Assembly (NCBI RefSeq): GCF_001021975.1 | Contig: NZ_CP009928.1 | Span: forward strand, 4,282,001-4,346,000 | Reading direction: 5' to 3' | Source of the DNA: Chryseobacterium gallinarum | GTDB lineage: Bacteria > Bacteroidota > Bacteroidia > Flavobacteriales > Weeksellaceae | DNA: 64,000 nucleotides | In this document: one piece after another, positions 42,592 to 52,082 of the stretch | How positions within the stretch are numbered: position 1 is the stretch's first letter | Layout of the letters: each line of letters starts with the position of its first letter | The notes under the pieces: model-generated | What the model saw: only the letters and a program-made list of their open reading frames with translations | Database searches by the model: none | What the model was told of the DNA's origin: nothing | Made by a program: the position numbers and the translations under genes

Positions 42592-42596
42592 AGTAT

Positions 42597-42635
42597 AAAA
42601 AGGCAAATTTGCAAACCGCAGATTTGCCTTTCGTT
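42597..42635 (+). terminator. Terminator after the M1 peptidase gene
   Basis: AAAGGCAAAT and ATTTGCCTTT form a hairpin around GTTTGCGG-type loop DNA, followed by a T-rich run, a few bp after the stop. Confidence 0.85.
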
Positions 42636-42718
42636 TATAAATTTTAAGAAAAGTTTAATATTCATTTTCGTAACAAAATGAGCAAAAAAACAACTACTTC
42701 ATTATAAATATAAATTCA

Positions 42719-44575
42719 ATGAGAAAAACAGCACTTAGCTTAGGCCTTTTTGCCGCTTTTTTAGCGAATGCCCAATCTATAAAAACAACGATTGACCTTG
42801 TCAACGTAAAAGATGATAAAGTAGCCGTTACCATGGAGTTCCCGAAAATGAAATCAGGGGATATAAAATTTCATTTCCCTAAAACGGTTCCGGGTACCTA
42901 TTCTGAAGATGATTACGGAAGGTTTATAGAGGGGATCAAATTTTATGATAACAAAGGAAAGGAACTGACATATACGAAAGTGAATGACAATACTTATTCG
43001 TTGAAAAATGCTCAAAATTTAAATAAAATCACCTACCTGGTGAACGACAGCTTTGATGATGAGATGGACACCTCAAAACATAAAGCCGTGTTTTCTCCAT
43101 CCGGAACTGATATCGAACAGGGTAAAGTGTATTTACTTAACACCCATGGCTTTATCGGATATATTGATAATATGCAGGATGTACCCTATCAGCTTATCAT
43201 TCAGAAACCAACCGATTTCTATGGAACCACGGCTCTCGTAGACCAGGATAAGTCTGAATCTACCGATACGTTTACATTGGCTAATTATGCAAAAGTAACC
43301 GATTCTCCGCTGATGTACACCAAACCGGACTATATTACCTTCAATGCCGGTGGTATGGAACTTGTATTGGGCGTTTATTCTCCTACAGGAAAATACAAGG
43401 CTTCCGATTTTAAAGATAATCTTGAAAAAATGGTCATTGCCCAGAAGAAATTTTTAGGGGATATGAACACCAATAAGAAGTATGCAATCATGCTTTATCT
43501 TTCCGGTGGAGACGGTCCTCAGATCAAAGGTTTCGGGGCATTGGAACATCATGAATCCACAAGTGTTGTTCTTCCGGAAGCGATGCCTAAAGATGCAATC
43601 GACAAAACAATCACCGATGTGGTTTCACACGAGTTTTTCCATACGGTAAATCCTTTGAAAACACATTCTGAAGAAATTCATTACTTCGATTATGCAGATC
43701 CTAAAATGTCTCAGCATCTGTGGATGTATGAAGGAGGAACCGAATATTTTGCTAACCTGTTCCAGATTCAGGAAGGGCTGATCAATAAAAATGAGTTTTT
43801 ACAAAGAATGAACGAAAAAATCGCCAATTCAAAAAACTATGATGACACCATGCCATTTACGGTAATGAGTAAAAACATTCTGAAGGAACCTTACAAAGAC
43901 CAATACAGAAATGTATATGAAAAAGGAGCTCTTCTGGCCATGTGTCTGGATATTGAGCTGAGAAAACTTTCCAACGGAGAAATGGGATATCGCGATATGA
44001 TCAGAAAATTGTCTCAGAGATTTGGCGAAAATAAGCCTTTCAAGGATGATAAACTGATTGATGAGCTGGTAGCAGTAACAGGTTATTCCCAGGTAAAAGA
44101 CTTTTACAACAAATATATTGCGGGCAACCAGCCTACTCCTTATGCAGAATACCTGAACATGGTAGGAGTAGAGATCAAGAAACAGGAAAGCCAGCCTATT
44201 TTCTGGTTTATTAAAGATCCGAATCAGACCGGTTTTGATGAAAAGACCAAAGCATTTGCTTTTGACGAAAACTCAGCGTTGTCGCCATTTGCCAAAAGCA
44301 TCGGATTCAAAATCACCGATCAGGTACTTGCCCTGGACGGAAAAACAGTGGATATTCAAAAGATTCAGGATTTCATCAACTATACGAGAACCATCAAGGA
44401 TGGTCAGGAAGTGAGTGTTACTATTTTAAGGGATAATGCGGGAAAGAAAGAAAAAATGACCTTAAAGGGAAAAGCTATCCTGGACAAGATGACGATGGAA
44501 ATCCTCAGCTATAAAACGAATCCAAGCCCGGCAGAACAGAAACTGCAAGATCAGTGGCTTACTGGTAAAAAATAA
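42719..44575 (+). CDS. M61-family metallopeptidase with PDZ domain
   Basis: A 618-residue secreted peptidase with signal peptide MRKTALSLGLFAAFLANAQ. The zinc motif HEXXH is at 304-308 (HEFFH) after the family marker GFGALEHHESTS (271-282). A C-terminal PDZ-like domain (about 525-600: SALSPFAKSIGFKITDQVLA, then VDIQKIQDFINYTR) matches M61 glycyl aminopeptidases. Like the upstream M1 enzyme it would degrade peptides in the periplasm. Followed by a terminator. Confidence 0.93.
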   Translation: MRKTALSLGLFAAFLANAQSIKTTIDLVNVKDDKVAVTMEFPKMKSGDIKFHFPKTVPGTYSEDDYGRFIEGIKFYDNKGKELTYTKVNDNTYSLKNAQNLNKITYLVNDSFDDEMDTSKHKAVFSPSGTDIEQGKVYLLNTHGFIGYIDNMQDVPYQLIIQKPTDFYGTTALVDQDKSESTDTFTLANYAKVTDSPLMYTKPDYITFNAGGMELVLGVYSPTGKYKASDFKDNLEKMVIAQKKFLGDMNTNKKYAIMLYLSGGDGPQIKGFGALEHHESTSVVLPEAMPKDAIDKTITDVVSHEFFHTVNPLKTHSEEIHYFDYADPKMSQHLWMYEGGTEYFANLFQIQEGLINKNEFLQRMNEKIANSKNYDDTMPFTVMSKNILKEPYKDQYRNVYEKGALLAMCLDIELRKLSNGEMGYRDMIRKLSQRFGENKPFKDDKLIDELVAVTGYSQVKDFYNKYIAGNQPTPYAEYLNMVGVEIKKQESQPIFWFIKDPNQTGFDEKTKAFAFDENSALSPFAKSIGFKITDQVLALDGKTVDIQKIQDFINYTRTIKDGQEVSVTILRDNAGKKEKMTLKGKAILDKMTMEILSYKTNPSPAEQKLQDQWLTGKK

Positions 44576-44579
44576 GAAG

Positions 44580-44609
44580 AAAGCGGGGAATATTTCTCCG
44601 CTTTTTTTG
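44580..44609 (+). terminator. Terminator after the M61 peptidase gene
   Basis: AAGCGGGGA pairs with TCTCCGCTT, followed by seven T. Confidence 0.9.
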
Positions 44610-44712
44610 GCACCTACCATTTTTTTACATTAAAAAATTTCTTTGAATTTCTTTTCCTCAGAGATAAAAACAACATCATCCCATTGACCAGCCTAAAGTC
44701 GTAAAGACCACA

Positions 44713-44826
44713 ATGTTTACAGGCTATGCAGGTAATCCTTGTACTTATGGAAAATGGTTCCAAAGATGGTATAGCGATGGGACTGTAAAAACTTATTCTA
44801 TTCTTGGCGTAGAAGTAGAGGGATAA
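44713..44826 (+). CDS. Short orphan frame, possible gene remnant
   Basis: A 37-codon frame MFTGYAGNPCTYGKWFQRWY...ILGVEVEG with plausible codon use but no start context and no upstream promoter. The 301-bp gap 44576-44876 contains nothing else beside a terminator. It may be the end of a lost gene; I do not treat it as a firm gene. Confidence 0.25.
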   Translation: MFTGYAGNPCTYGKWFQRWYSDGTVKTYSILGVEVEG

Positions 44827-44876
44827 AATTTATCACTAAACAAAATTGCCCGTATTAATTTATGTTAATATGGGTA

Positions 44877-46043
44877 TTATTGTTTTTTAATGATAATTCT
44901 AAAGATAGTTCCTTTCGCCACTTCTGTTTGGGCGATTTTAATATCTCCATTATGATATTCCTGAATTACTCTTTTAGCCAGAGACAAGCCTAAACCCCAA
45001 CCTCTTTTTTTTGTAGAATATCCGGGTTTAAAAGCATTTCTTGCCTGTTGCTTTGTCATACCACTTCCATTATCTTTTACTTCTATCAGAATATTTTTGT
45101 TTCTTTCAAAAACCGACATTACTATGGTTCCTTCCCCTTTCATAGCATCTACCGCATTTTTAACCAGGTTTTCAATCACCCAGCTCATCAGAATCCTATT
45201 ATGAGGCACTAAAAGCATATAAGTAGGAAGATGCAGGGTAAAATTGATTTTCTTTGAAATTCTCGTTTTTAAGTAATCGTAATTTTCCTGAATGGTCTGA
45301 TTTAAGTTCATATCATTCAATTCAGGAATAGAACCTATTTTTGAAAACCTTTCAGAAATAGTTCTCAATCTTTCAATATCTTTTTCAATTTCGTATACCC
45401 CTTCGGAATCCGGGTGTTCCAATTTCATAATTTCCATCCATCCGATCATGGATGATAAAGGAGTTCCGATCTGGTGGGCAGTTTCTTTAGCAAGCCCCGC
45501 CCAGAGGTATCCTTCATCCGTTTTTTTTATGGTTTTAAAAAACCAAAAAGAGAATCCGAAATACAATAGAATAAATAAGCCTAAGATATAAGGAGAATAA
45601 CGTAAATTATTAAGCAAACGAGAATTATCGTAATAGACGAACTGATTATTTCCATCAGGTACCTTAATCTCAATAGGATCATAATTTTTTTCCATATTCC
45701 TCATAAGCTGTTCCAGCTTCACAGGGTTTTTAATGATACTCTCAGGAATATTCCTATAATATCCTATATCAATTATAGGGTTTCTGTATTTATCTGTTAC
45801 AATGAACGGAATGGTATTATTTATATTAAGAATTTCAGGTAATAGATCTAAAACATCAGTATCCGGAGATTTAACTTCCTGCTGAATTCTTATAGCTTTA
45901 GAAAGAAGATTGATTCTTTTAATCTCTTCTTTTCTAAGAAAATTAATAAGTGATGTAGAAGCTACCACAATGGCGATCACCAGGGTAGTCATTATAACAA
46001 AAATTATCCAGTTATTCAGTCTGGCCAGTATGGATTTTCTCAA
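44877..46043 (-). CDS. Sensor histidine kinase
   Basis: A 388-residue membrane kinase with two transmembrane helices (about 11-33 and 150-169) flanking a periplasmic sensor region. The DHp phosphorylation site is His190 in LAKETAHQIGTPLSSM. The HATPase part has the N box ENLVKNAVDAM and G boxes DNGSGM and WGLGLSLAKRV. No response regulator is adjacent, so it is an orphan. It starts 6 bp after the DacB-type gene stop and is probably co-transcribed. Confidence 0.93.
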   Translation of the reverse strand: MRKSILARLNNWIIFVIMTTLVIAIVVASTSLINFLRKEEIKRINLLSKAIRIQQEVKSPDTDVLDLLPEILNINNTIPFIVTDKYRNPIIDIGYYRNIPESIIKNPVKLEQLMRNMEKNYDPIEIKVPDGNNQFVYYDNSRLLNNLRYSPYILGLFILLYFGFSFWFFKTIKKTDEGYLWAGLAKETAHQIGTPLSSMIGWMEIMKLEHPDSEGVYEIEKDIERLRTISERFSKIGSIPELNDMNLNQTIQENYDYLKTRISKKINFTLHLPTYMLLVPHNRILMSWVIENLVKNAVDAMKGEGTIVMSVFERNKNILIEVKDNGSGMTKQQARNAFKPGYSTKKRGWGLGLSLAKRVIQEYHNGDIKIAQTEVAKGTIFRIIIKKQ

Positions 46044-46049
46044 AGCTAT

Positions 46050-47423
46050 TTATTTTAAAACATTCAGAATTTTCTGCAGCTCTGCACTTCCGTTTCCCTG
46101 ATAGTTGTTGATAATAATTGAAAACACATATTTCTTTCCGTCTTTTGCTGTCTGGTACCCTGCAAAAGATTTGGTATCTCTCATAGTACCGCTCTTCATC
46201 TTCATTCCGTTTTCCTGAACCGGGAAACCATCGTAATACGCCTCGAACCATGGTTGTTTTTTTGCATATAACAAGGCCTGCACTTCCGCTTTGGCTGCAA
46301 CATAGTTTTGAGGTGAAAGTCCACTTCCATCGGCAAAATTGATCATATTCGGATTGATTCCTTTTGATTTCCAAAATTCCTTCAGGAAAGCAACCCCGCT
46401 TTTAAAGCTTGAATTCCCTTTCTTTTCTTTCCCCAGGGTCTTAATAAAGGTTTCACCATACAGGTTCACACTTTTTCTTAAAAACCAGTACACTATTTTG
46501 TCTAAGGTAGGTGATTGATAAGTAAGAATCACATTATCTTTAGGAGCTTCCAAAACCGGTTTTCCATCCAGCTCAAGCTGGGAATTGGTAACCACCTTTC
46601 CTGAAATTTCAATTCCGGACTCTTTCAGCCATTGCTTTACTTCTGCAGCCAATTGTAAAGGAGGATTCGGGGCAGAACCTGAAACAGTTACCGTCTTTCC
46701 TGTGGGAAGCATTCCGTTGATCAACGCTGTATTGGAATGAGGAGCTGTAAAAATCAGGCTTTGGTCAGAGCTTCCTCCTGTGCTAAGATCATTAAGCCAT
46801 TTTACCCCTTCCAGAGGATAAGAAAAGCTTTTAAATTCCGTCCCATTAATGTTAATATCAAATTGATTTTCCCGCCAGTTGACTCCCCATACACCTGCTC
46901 CGTAATAATTCCCCAGGTCATCCCATGGCCATCCCCCCGGAATGGTCTGATGATCAAAATAAGAATCGTCAATGACCACATCCCCCGATATTTTGGTAAT
47001 TCCGGCGGTCTTAATGGCTTCCATCAGTTTCTTTTTAAAACTTTCCGGTTTATAAGCTTCATACCTCCAGCTGCCCAATGTGGGATCTCCATTTGAACTG
47101 ATAAAAAGATTTCCGTTTAAAATGCCACCGGACAAACTTCCGGAATAGCTTGAAGTCGTTTTGTAGGTATAGCTTTTCCCCAATGTTTCCAACGCTGCAC
47201 CGGCAGTAAATATTTTCTGTGTGGAAGCAGTAGATAATCCCTTGCTTCCCTGATACTCGTATATGAAATTTCCATTTTCGTCTGATACATAAAATGACAG
47301 GTTAGAAGCAATGGCGCCGGAAGAATCCATGAGGTCCTTGGTTACCTTATCCAGTCTCTGAGCGATATTCTGGGCAGAAAAAAACTGTACGGAGAAGATG
47401 AGAACAGTAAGTGTTTTTTTCAT
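46050..47423 (-). CDS. dacB: D-Ala-D-Ala carboxypeptidase/endopeptidase, PBP4 type
   Basis: A 457-residue S13-family penicillin-binding protein with signal peptide (KKTLTVLIFSVQFFSAQN). The SxxK motif is at 67-70 (STQK), SxN is in SGLSPQN and KTG is represented by KSGTMRD. The insertion of PBP4 proteins is present. It trims or cleaves peptidoglycan peptides in the periplasm. The gene precedes an orphan histidine kinase in the same operon. Confidence 0.93.
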   Translation of the reverse strand: MKKTLTVLIFSVQFFSAQNIAQRLDKVTKDLMDSSGAIASNLSFYVSDENGNFIYEYQGSKGLSTASTQKIFTAGAALETLGKSYTYKTTSSYSGSLSGGILNGNLFISSNGDPTLGSWRYEAYKPESFKKKLMEAIKTAGITKISGDVVIDDSYFDHQTIPGGWPWDDLGNYYGAGVWGVNWRENQFDININGTEFKSFSYPLEGVKWLNDLSTGGSSDQSLIFTAPHSNTALINGMLPTGKTVTVSGSAPNPPLQLAAEVKQWLKESGIEISGKVVTNSQLELDGKPVLEAPKDNVILTYQSPTLDKIVYWFLRKSVNLYGETFIKTLGKEKKGNSSFKSGVAFLKEFWKSKGINPNMINFADGSGLSPQNYVAAKAEVQALLYAKKQPWFEAYYDGFPVQENGMKMKSGTMRDTKSFAGYQTAKDGKKYVFSIIINNYQGNGSAELQKILNVLK

Positions 47424-47539
47424 TGATTGTGATTTAAGACAGGTTGTACTACAGTTGCCCTGTAAAGTGTTTATTCTTCAAATGTCGTTCACAGAGCACT
47501 TATAGTTTTAATTTTAATCAAATATAAACAAAATAAGAG

Positions 47540-48238
47540 TTATTCAGACAGGAAACTGCCGGGCTCTATTTCATAAGGTTCACGATCCTTTTCAAAAATT
47601 CTTGTCAGCTCACTTCCTTCCACCGTAATAGAATCCCCTGTTCTTCTGATCCAGTTACCTTCTCTTAAGCCTATTACTTTGACATCATTCTGGGTCAGAA
47701 ATTCTTTTATACGGGTTTCTCTTGTTTCTCCATTATGTTTTAAGTCAGGATTCGGGTCAAGATAGTGAGGATTGATATTGAACGGAACCAATCCCATGCA
47801 ATCGAAGCTCGGTGGATAAACGATAGGCATATCATTTGTCGTTTTCATATTCAGGCCTCCGATATTACTTCCTGCACTGCACCCCAGATACGGTTTTCCG
47901 AGGAACACATTTTCTTTTAAAACAGACATCAACCCTTCTTCATGGAGGGTTTTTACCAATAAAAAGGTATTTCCGCCTCCTGTAAAATATCCTTCTGCTT
48001 TGTCTAGAGCTTCTTTTTTGTCTTTAAATTCGTGAAGACCCTTTACTTTGATATTCATCGTTTCAAAGAAAGAACGCGCCTTTGCCGTATAATCATCATG
48101 AGAAATTCCACCCGGTCTTGCGAAAGGGATAAAAATAATTTCGTCAGTTCCTGCATATAATGTAATAAGTTCTTCTCTCAGGTATTCCAGATATTCTCCT
48201 CCGAAAAGTGTGGAGGTTGAAGCAAGTATGATGTTCAT
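47540..48238 (-). CDS. pepE: Alpha-aspartyl dipeptidase PepE
   Basis: A 232-residue S51 serine peptidase hydrolysing N-terminal aspartyl dipeptides. The nucleophile is Ser121 in LGCSAGSNIGG, with the conserved GYFTGGGNTFLL around 83-94 and a His in NINPHYLDPN. No signal peptide, so cytoplasmic. Stands alone, with a normal length for the family. Confidence 0.95.
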   Translation of the reverse strand: MNIILASTSTLFGGEYLEYLREELITLYAGTDEIIFIPFARPGGISHDDYTAKARSFFETMNIKVKGLHEFKDKKEALDKAEGYFTGGGNTFLLVKTLHEEGLMSVLKENVFLGKPYLGCSAGSNIGGLNMKTTNDMPIVYPPSFDCMGLVPFNINPHYLDPNPDLKHNGETRETRIKEFLTQNDVKVIGLREGNWIRRTGDSITVEGSELTRIFEKDREPYEIEPGSFLSE

Positions 48239-48414
48239 ATAATGAAATTAAAGTTGGGTTACAAAGATAACCTCAATCAGGAAGAATCAAAAATTAAACT
48301 AAAAAAAACAGTAATCCCGTTAATATTTTCTAAAAAAACCTAAAGCTTCTAAAATTTAGATTTTTCTGGAATTATTATTGAATTTGAGAAAACAGAATTA
48401 TAAAATATAAGATT

Positions 48415-48981
48415 ATGAAAATGTCGAAAGTTAATAGTAAAAGTTTATTTTTAGGTTTAATTCTTACAGGAGCTGTAAGTCTGGTAAATGCACAAACTAC
48501 GAAGACAGACAGCACTAATAATACAGCGAACACCACGAATACTGCTGCTGCACAATCAAGCAACCCAACAATTGAAGGACTTAAAAAACAGGTTGAGGCT
48601 AATCCAAAAGATACTGATGCACTGGCAAAGCTGGCAACAGCCTATCAGGAAGCCTCAGATTGGACTAACGCCATTGACACCTGGAAAAAGATATCTGTTT
48701 TATTACCGGACTGGGCTCCATCATATTACAGCCAGGCCTATGCCTATCAGGCTGCTAAAGATGATGCCAACGCAAAACTTGCTTACGAAAAATATATTGC
48801 AACTGTAAAACCTGAAGAAGTGGAACAGAATAAGAAAAATCTGGCCTACGCATATTTTTATCTGGCCTTTACAGAACAGCAGACTGATCGGAATAAAGCA
48901 AAAGAGCATATTGCTAAATCTCTTCAATACGATCCTACCAATCAGGATGCTATAAAACTTAGCAAAGCTTTAAATTCATAG
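48415..48981 (+). CDS. TPR-repeat protein, secreted
   Basis: A 188-residue protein with a signal peptide (LFLGLILTGAVSLVNAQ), a Thr/Asn-rich linker and then TPR-like helices (LAKLATAYQEASDWTNAID; YSQAYAYQAAKDDANAKLAY; AKEHIAKSLQYDPTNQDA). TPRs mediate protein-protein contacts; partner unknown. ATG 48415 is preferred over the in-frame downstream ATG 48421. Followed by a strong terminator. Confidence 0.88.
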   Translation: MKMSKVNSKSLFLGLILTGAVSLVNAQTTKTDSTNNTANTTNTAAAQSSNPTIEGLKKQVEANPKDTDALAKLATAYQEASDWTNAIDTWKKISVLLPDWAPSYYSQAYAYQAAKDDANAKLAYEKYIATVKPEEVEQNKKNLAYAYFYLAFTEQQTDRNKAKEHIAKSLQYDPTNQDAIKLSKALNS

Positions 48982-48984
48982 CAT

Positions 48985-49018
48985 AAAATCCGGAAAATTT
49001 CCGGATTTTATTTTTTTT
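48985..49018 (+). terminator. Terminator after the TPR gene
   Basis: AAAATCCGGAAA and TTTCCGGATTTT form a hairpin with a T-run; it may also serve the convergent gene at 49030. Confidence 0.88.
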
Positions 49019-49029
49019 GCCTACGGATT

Positions 49030-49518
49030 CTATTCAATTTTCTTTCCGAAAAAATCCGTTTCACCATGCAAATGACGGATGATTTTTTCAATATTTCGCT
49101 GGATACCGGCTTCTGTTTTCAGGTTATTGATATACCGGATCAGCTCATGCCTTCTGGATGGAATCAGTTTATCAAAGTTTGCACTGGCAACAGCACTTTT
49201 TTTAATGGCTTCTTCTAATTGAGGATGTATGGAAATAATCCGGTCAGAATTATCATATGCTAAAGTTACTTCAATGACCTCACCTACTCTCTGAGGAGAG
49301 TTTTTCAGCATTGTTAAATTAATATACAGTCTCCATTCTCCAAGATATTTCATCAGATTTTGGGTAAATTCCTTCCCGTTCACTGTCCCTTTCACCGGAA
49401 TCGGGCTTTTATTCCTTCCGGATTGGGTGAAAATAAAGGCCAGAACTTCCTCGGGAACAAAAACAAAAGGATTGATTCCAATAATATCAAGGCGAGCTGT
49501 AAAACTATGACTTTCCAT
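49030..49518 (-). CDS. YdeI/OmpD-associated and DUF1905-like protein
   Basis: A 162-residue protein from ATG 49518 (MESHSFTARLDIIGINPFVF). The first part is DUF1905 (FTARL, KGTVNGKEF) and the second is a YdeI/OmdA-type helical domain (AIKKSAVASANFDKLIPSRRHELIRYIN). Such proteins are linked with bacteriocin protection in enterobacteria; here the role is not known. The in-frame extension to 49554 lacks support. Confidence 0.82.
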   Translation of the reverse strand: MESHSFTARLDIIGINPFVFVPEEVLAFIFTQSGRNKSPIPVKGTVNGKEFTQNLMKYLGEWRLYINLTMLKNSPQRVGEVIEVTLAYDNSDRIISIHPQLEEAIKKSAVASANFDKLIPSRRHELIRYINNLKTEAGIQRNIEKIIRHLHGETDFFGKKIE

Positions 49519-49731
49519 GAGAAACAAATTTAAATGGATTTTCCAAATGTACAATGTGGCTAGAAGCTAGAAGCAAAATTAACTGTTTAGTTTAGAATTA
49601 AATAAAAAAATATTTTTTCCCTGACTCCGCCACTCTTCAGCTCACATTAAACCCATCAGTTCTGGCCTTTGCATGCCTCAAAGTAGAACCCTGTAACTTA
49701 AAATTCATGTCTCAAAACTGAATTAATTCGC

Positions 49732-49739
49732 TATCTTTG
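49732..49739 (+). promoter_or_regulatory. -7 element before the transaldolase-like gene
   Basis: TATCTTTG matches TAnnTTTG, 23 bp upstream of ATG 49763. No clear -33 element. Confidence 0.5.
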
Positions 49740-49762
49740 CACCAATAAATCTATTTAACGAA

Positions 49763-50416
49763 ATGAAATTTTTTATTGACACAGCTAATTTAGAGCAAAT
49801 CAAAGAAGCAAGAGACCTTGGAATTTTAGATGGTGTTACTACCAACCCTTCATTAATGGCTAAGGAAGGAATTCAGGGAGCTGAAGCAATCAAAAACCAT
49901 TATAAAACGATCTGCGAACTTGTAGACGGGGATATTTCTGCAGAAGTACTTTCTACTACTTATGAAGAAATGATCAAAGAAGGAGATGAATTGGCTGCCA
50001 TTCACGAAAATATCGTTGTGAAGATTCCAATGATTAAAGACGGGATCAAAGCTTTAAAATATTTTTCTGATAAAGGAATCAAAACTAATTGTACTCTGAT
50101 TTTCTCTCCGGGGCAGGCTCTTTTAGCAGCAAAAGCCGGAGCTACCTATGTTTCTCCTTTCTTGGGAAGGTTAGATGATATTTCTACTGATGGATTAAAC
50201 CTTATCCAGGAGATAAGATTGATTTTCGACAACTATATGTTTGAAACCGAAATTCTGGCAGCTTCTATCCGTCATTCAATGCATATTATTGACTGTGCTA
50301 AAATCGGTGCGGATGTAATCACTTCTCCACTGCCTCCGATCCTGAGCTTATTAAAGCATCCGCTAACGGACAGCGGACTTGCTCAGTTTGTTTCAGATTC
50401 TCAAAAACTGGCTTAA
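49763..50416 (+). CDS. fsa: Transaldolase/fructose-6-phosphate aldolase-like
   Basis: A 217-residue protein of the small transaldolase (TalC/FSA) group with Schiff-base Lys87 in [12 protein letters not shown] and start [22 protein letters not shown] at 24-31 and a C-terminal phosphate-binding region are as in the family. It belongs to the pentose phosphate pathway or is an FSA; the length fits the short form. The symbol is a provisional choice. Single gene with its own terminator. Confidence 0.88.
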   Translation: MKFFIDTANLEQIKEARDLGILDGVTTNPSLMAKEGIQGAEAIKNHYKTICELVDGDISAEVLSTTYEEMIKEGDELAAIHENIVVKIPMIKDGIKALKYFSDKGIKTNCTLIFSPGQALLAAKAGATYVSPFLGRLDDISTDGLNLIQEIRLIFDNYMFETEILAASIRHSMHIIDCAKIGADVITSPLPPILSLLKHPLTDSGLAQFVSDSQKLA

Positions 50417-50440
50417 TAATAAGCCATCATTAAGAATATA

Positions 50441-50474
50441 AAATCCCGGACATTGTTCCGGGATTTATTTATGA
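50441..50474 (+). terminator. Terminator after the aldolase gene
   Basis: AAATCCCGGA and TCCGGGATTT form a hairpin followed by ATTTAT; shared with the convergent GLPGLI gene. Confidence 0.85.
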
Positions 50475-50483
50475 TAGCAGCTG

Positions 50484-51350
50484 TTATTTCAATAAATCCA
50501 GTTCAAGGATATTATTTTGTTTTTTCAGGTCATTCAACATTTTTATTTCTTTGTCTTTTCTTCCTTTTTCAGAGTCTACCAGCTTTCCTGATGCATCTAT
50601 TTCCTGAAGGATAAAACCTCTGGCCAGCATCTCTTTTTCACTTTTCATCGGATCGGCACGATATTCTTTAAACGCTTTCCTGTACTTTTCCTCACTTATC
50701 GTAACAAGAGCATTAAATCTTTCTTTTTCCTTTGTACTCTGCCATTTGTAATCTACCGGAAGCTTTTTATTCCCCTTTAATTCATATAAATGACTATGGG
50801 TGGCGTCTTCAAGTTTTACTATCAATCCGGGAAGACCATAGAATTTGTAAGGACCATCCTGAATAGGAAGATCCGTGGTAAACCAGGCCGTCCATTTCCT
50901 GCCGGCAAAATTACAGATGGCTTTCTGAGCGGTAAACTCTCCTATCTTTTCTTTCTCCGGAAGAATTTTCCATTCCTGTCTTCTTTTATCCTGCACCATA
51001 TATTCATCAGCAGACAGGTTCGTAAAAAAATTAACTGAATAATCAGGATAACTCTTTTCGACACTATAGGCGATTTTTCCTTTCAATTTGATTCCCGAAA
51101 AATTTATTTCAGAGCTTCCGGCCTTCAATTGTTTTTCCATAGAAGCTGTCATCAGAGAATCCGATTCGAAGGAGTCTTTACTGTAGAATTTTGATCCCGC
51201 CGGGATAACATCCAAAAGCATAATTTCGGTTTCCGGTTTATCCTTTGCTGTAGAATCTATAATATATTTATATTCATACATAAACCGTTGATTCTGTCCG
51301 TTCACTATTAATCCTGATAGCAGAGTAAATGTGATAATTAGTTTTTTCAT
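50484..51350 (-). CDS. GLPGLI family protein
   Basis: A 288-residue secreted protein from ATG 51350 with signal peptide MKKLIITFTLLSGLIVNGQ. The naming motif is YGLPGLIVKLEDATHS near 190-205, with WTAWFTTDLPIQDGPYKFYG just before. GLPGLI proteins are flavobacterial, of unknown function, often in clusters. In-frame upstream sequence to 51407 overlaps the acetyltransferase stop and was rejected. The C-terminal half is charged. Confidence 0.88.
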   Translation of the reverse strand: MKKLIITFTLLSGLIVNGQNQRFMYEYKYIIDSTAKDKPETEIMLLDVIPAGSKFYSKDSFESDSLMTASMEKQLKAGSSEINFSGIKLKGKIAYSVEKSYPDYSVNFFTNLSADEYMVQDKRRQEWKILPEKEKIGEFTAQKAICNFAGRKWTAWFTTDLPIQDGPYKFYGLPGLIVKLEDATHSHLYELKGNKKLPVDYKWQSTKEKERFNALVTISEEKYRKAFKEYRADPMKSEKEMLARGFILQEIDASGKLVDSEKGRKDKEIKMLNDLKKQNNILELDLLK

Positions 51351-51370
51351 TATTATTTTAATTGGGAGTT

Positions 51371-51937
51371 TTAATTTTCCTGAATGATACTTTTTACAAC
51401 TGTACAAGGATTTCCTACTGCTACCACATTATCCGGAATATCTTTAGTGACTACGCTTCCTGCGCCGATCACTGAGTTATTTCCTATAGAGACTCCCGGA
51501 AGCACCACCACATTACCGCCGAGCCATACGTTATCGCCAACTTTAATCGGGCGGGCATATTCCAGACCCTCATTTCTTTGTTTGACATCCAATGGATGCC
51601 CGGCTGTATAAAAGCTACAGTTTGGGCCAATAAATACATTGTCACCGAATTCTACCCTGGCACAATCTAAAATAACGAGGTTATGATTGGCATAGAAATT
51701 CTCCCCCGTTTTGATATTATAACCGTAATCGCACCAGAAAGCAGGCTCTATACAGATATTTTCTTTTATATTTCCGATAATTCTTTTGAGAAGCCTGTAC
51801 CTGTTTTCAGAGTCTGAATTTTTCAGCCCGTTATATTCCTGGCACAGATCTTTGCAGGCTATCCGCTCCCGAATCAGTTCTTTATCATAATTGGCGTTGT
51901 ATAACAGCCCGGCTGCACATTTTTCTTTTTCTGTCAT
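51371..51937 (-). CDS. Maa/NodL-type sugar O-acetyltransferase
   Basis: A 188-residue hexapeptide acyltransferase. The catalytic His is in YTAGHPLDVKQRN, followed by left-handed beta-helix turns (VGDNVWLGGNVVVLPGVSIG, then NSVIGAGSVVTKDIPDN). It transfers acetyl from acetyl-CoA to sugars. Its stop is close to the start of the GLPGLI gene, same strand, so they may be co-transcribed. Confidence 0.93.
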   Translation of the reverse strand: MTEKEKCAAGLLYNANYDKELIRERIACKDLCQEYNGLKNSDSENRYRLLKRIIGNIKENICIEPAFWCDYGYNIKTGENFYANHNLVILDCARVEFGDNVFIGPNCSFYTAGHPLDVKQRNEGLEYARPIKVGDNVWLGGNVVVLPGVSIGNNSVIGAGSVVTKDIPDNVVAVGNPCTVVKSIIQEN

Positions 51938-52031
51938 AGGGATAATATCGATTGTGGTTACGTATTGAAAGATAAGAAATGTTATAATAAAGTAATTATA
52001 TTTTTGTCACCTTATTCGTTGCTATTAAAAC

Positions 52032-52066
52032 AAAAACAGAACACTTCCAAAGCATTCTGTTTTTAT
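52032..52066 (-). terminator. Terminator after the second GLPGLI gene
   Basis: AAAACAGAATGCTTTGG and its imperfect complement form a hairpin on the minus strand, followed by TTTTTGTTTT. Confidence 0.6.
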
Positions 52067-52082
52067 ATAAAAATGAATAATT